Below, in pieces: positions 63,663 through 64,000 of a DNA stretch of 64,000 nt. Below the pieces are notes generated by a model. That model saw only the letters and a list, made by a program, of their open reading frames with translations. It was not told where the DNA came from and did no database searches. A program made the translations under genes and the position numbers. The first letter of the stretch is position 1. The number at the start of each line of letters is the position of its first letter. Source of the stretch: Sinorhizobium arboris LMG 14919 (GTDB taxonomy: Bacteria > Pseudomonadota > Alphaproteobacteria > Rhizobiales > Rhizobiaceae); NCBI RefSeq assembly GCF_000427465.1, contig NZ_ATYB01000014.1, positions 2,782,058-2,846,057 on the forward strand, given 5' to 3'.

Positions 63663-63759
63663 GCCGTCTCCCATAGCGTCGCCCGCCTTCCGGCCAGTCT
63701 TTGACGGATCGGGGCCGGGGGCGCAAGGTCCATTCGCGACGGGTGCCGGAACGACTGCG

Positions 63760-64000
63760 TCAGCAGTTCGGCACCATCGGCCGTTCGACGGCCAAGGGAG
63801 GATCTTCCGGCAACCGCCAGTCGATCGGCGCGAGCCCCTTGGACGTCAGAAACGCATTCGCCTTGGAGAAATGCCGGCAGCCGAAGAAGCCGGAATGGGC
63901 CGAAAGCGGTGACGGGTGCGGCGCAGTGAGCACGAGATGACGCGAACGATCGACAAACGCGGCCTTGCGTTGTGCGTAGGAACCCCAGAGCATGAAAACG
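63760..64000 (-). CDS. ung: Uracil-DNA glycosylase, C-terminal part (runs off the window)
   Basis: The visible 80 codons encode the end of a family 1 uracil-DNA glycosylase. The Ung signature is intact: [12 protein letters not shown], then the Leu-insertion loop [21 protein letters not shown]. The N-terminal part with the water-activating Asp lies beyond 64000. It removes uracil from DNA in base-excision repair. It is on the same strand as the cob genes but is 97 bases from cobF. Confidence 0.9.
   Translation of the reverse strand, partial: VFMLWGSYAQRKAAFVDRSRHLVLTAPHPSPLSAHSGFFGCRHFSKANAFLTSKGLAPIDWRLPEDPPLAVERPMVPNC

Noticed and set aside
63663..63759. Cobalamin riboswitch upstream of cobF
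   Set aside because: No B12 box (AGYCMGGAGACC-like) or other consensus block is present in the 97-base gap or just beyond.

Overview
The window is GC-rich chromosomal DNA of an alphaproteobacterium, most likely Sinorhizobium (Ensifer) of the meliloti/medicae group. Three things point there: the cobalamin block in the order cobF-G-H-I-J-(K)-L-M, which is the order known from the Sinorhizobium strain once called Pseudomonas denitrificans; an emrAB efflux operon divergent from a TetR-type emrR; and short palindromic intergenic repeats of the rhizobial RIME type. No tRNA, rRNA, CRISPR array, phage or insertion sequence was seen. It looks like core chromosome with small accessory catabolic modules.

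Layout. 0.1-9.4 kb: single genes and small pairs, namely a class-I amidotransferase hydrolase, a 2-hydroxyacid dehydrogenase with its LacI regulator, a MarR regulator divergent from a creatininase-family enzyme, a CobW metal-chaperone GTPase followed by a WD40 protein, a LysE exporter, a frameshifted VOC gene and a GNAT enzyme. 9.4-16.6 kb: ornithine/lysine decarboxylase with a long structured leader (speF-like) divergent from a LysR gene, a DUF1007 plus NicO metal exporter pair, a GNAT gene coupled to a tiny membrane protein, a DUF533 protein and KDPG aldolase. 16.8-22.1 kb: an overlapping CYTH/CHAD pair, trhO, and the metNIQ methionine ABC importer.

22.4-31.7 kb is a sugar island: GH1 beta-glucosidase, a Gfo/Idh/MocA oxidoreductase, a sugar isomerase/epimerase, xylose isomerase, xylulokinase and a LacI regulator, with two LacI-like palindromes, then a Tat-exported metallophosphoesterase. 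31.9-36.6 kb is emrB-emrA with divergent emrR and an AraC regulator; two matching palindromes lie between emrA and emrR. 36.8-45.6 kb carries terC, gltX, lysS, a membrane-anchored protein of unknown function, a nucleoside hydrolase, and a two-gene DNA-repair cassette (MBL exonuclease plus ATP-dependent ligase). 45.7-54.6 kb holds a membrane GGDEF-EAL protein and the six-gene Pha/Mrp cation/proton antiporter operon, with subunits A and B fused. 54.6-56.5 kb is a flavodoxin-fold quinone reductase divergent from its probable LysR regulator. 56.5-63.7 kb is the aerobic cobalamin pathway from precorrin-2 to hydrogenobyrinate, apart from the genes for the early and late steps. The window ends inside ung.

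The observations most worth checking are the emr operators, the palindromes at the two LacI genes and the sugar cluster, the odc leader RNA, the missing canonical start of phaAB, the divergent cobK/cobL overlap, the perfect 18-bp inverted repeat upstream of gltX, and the possibility that the sugar island works by 3-keto-glycoside chemistry. I did not find a wholly new multi-gene defence or mobile system here.
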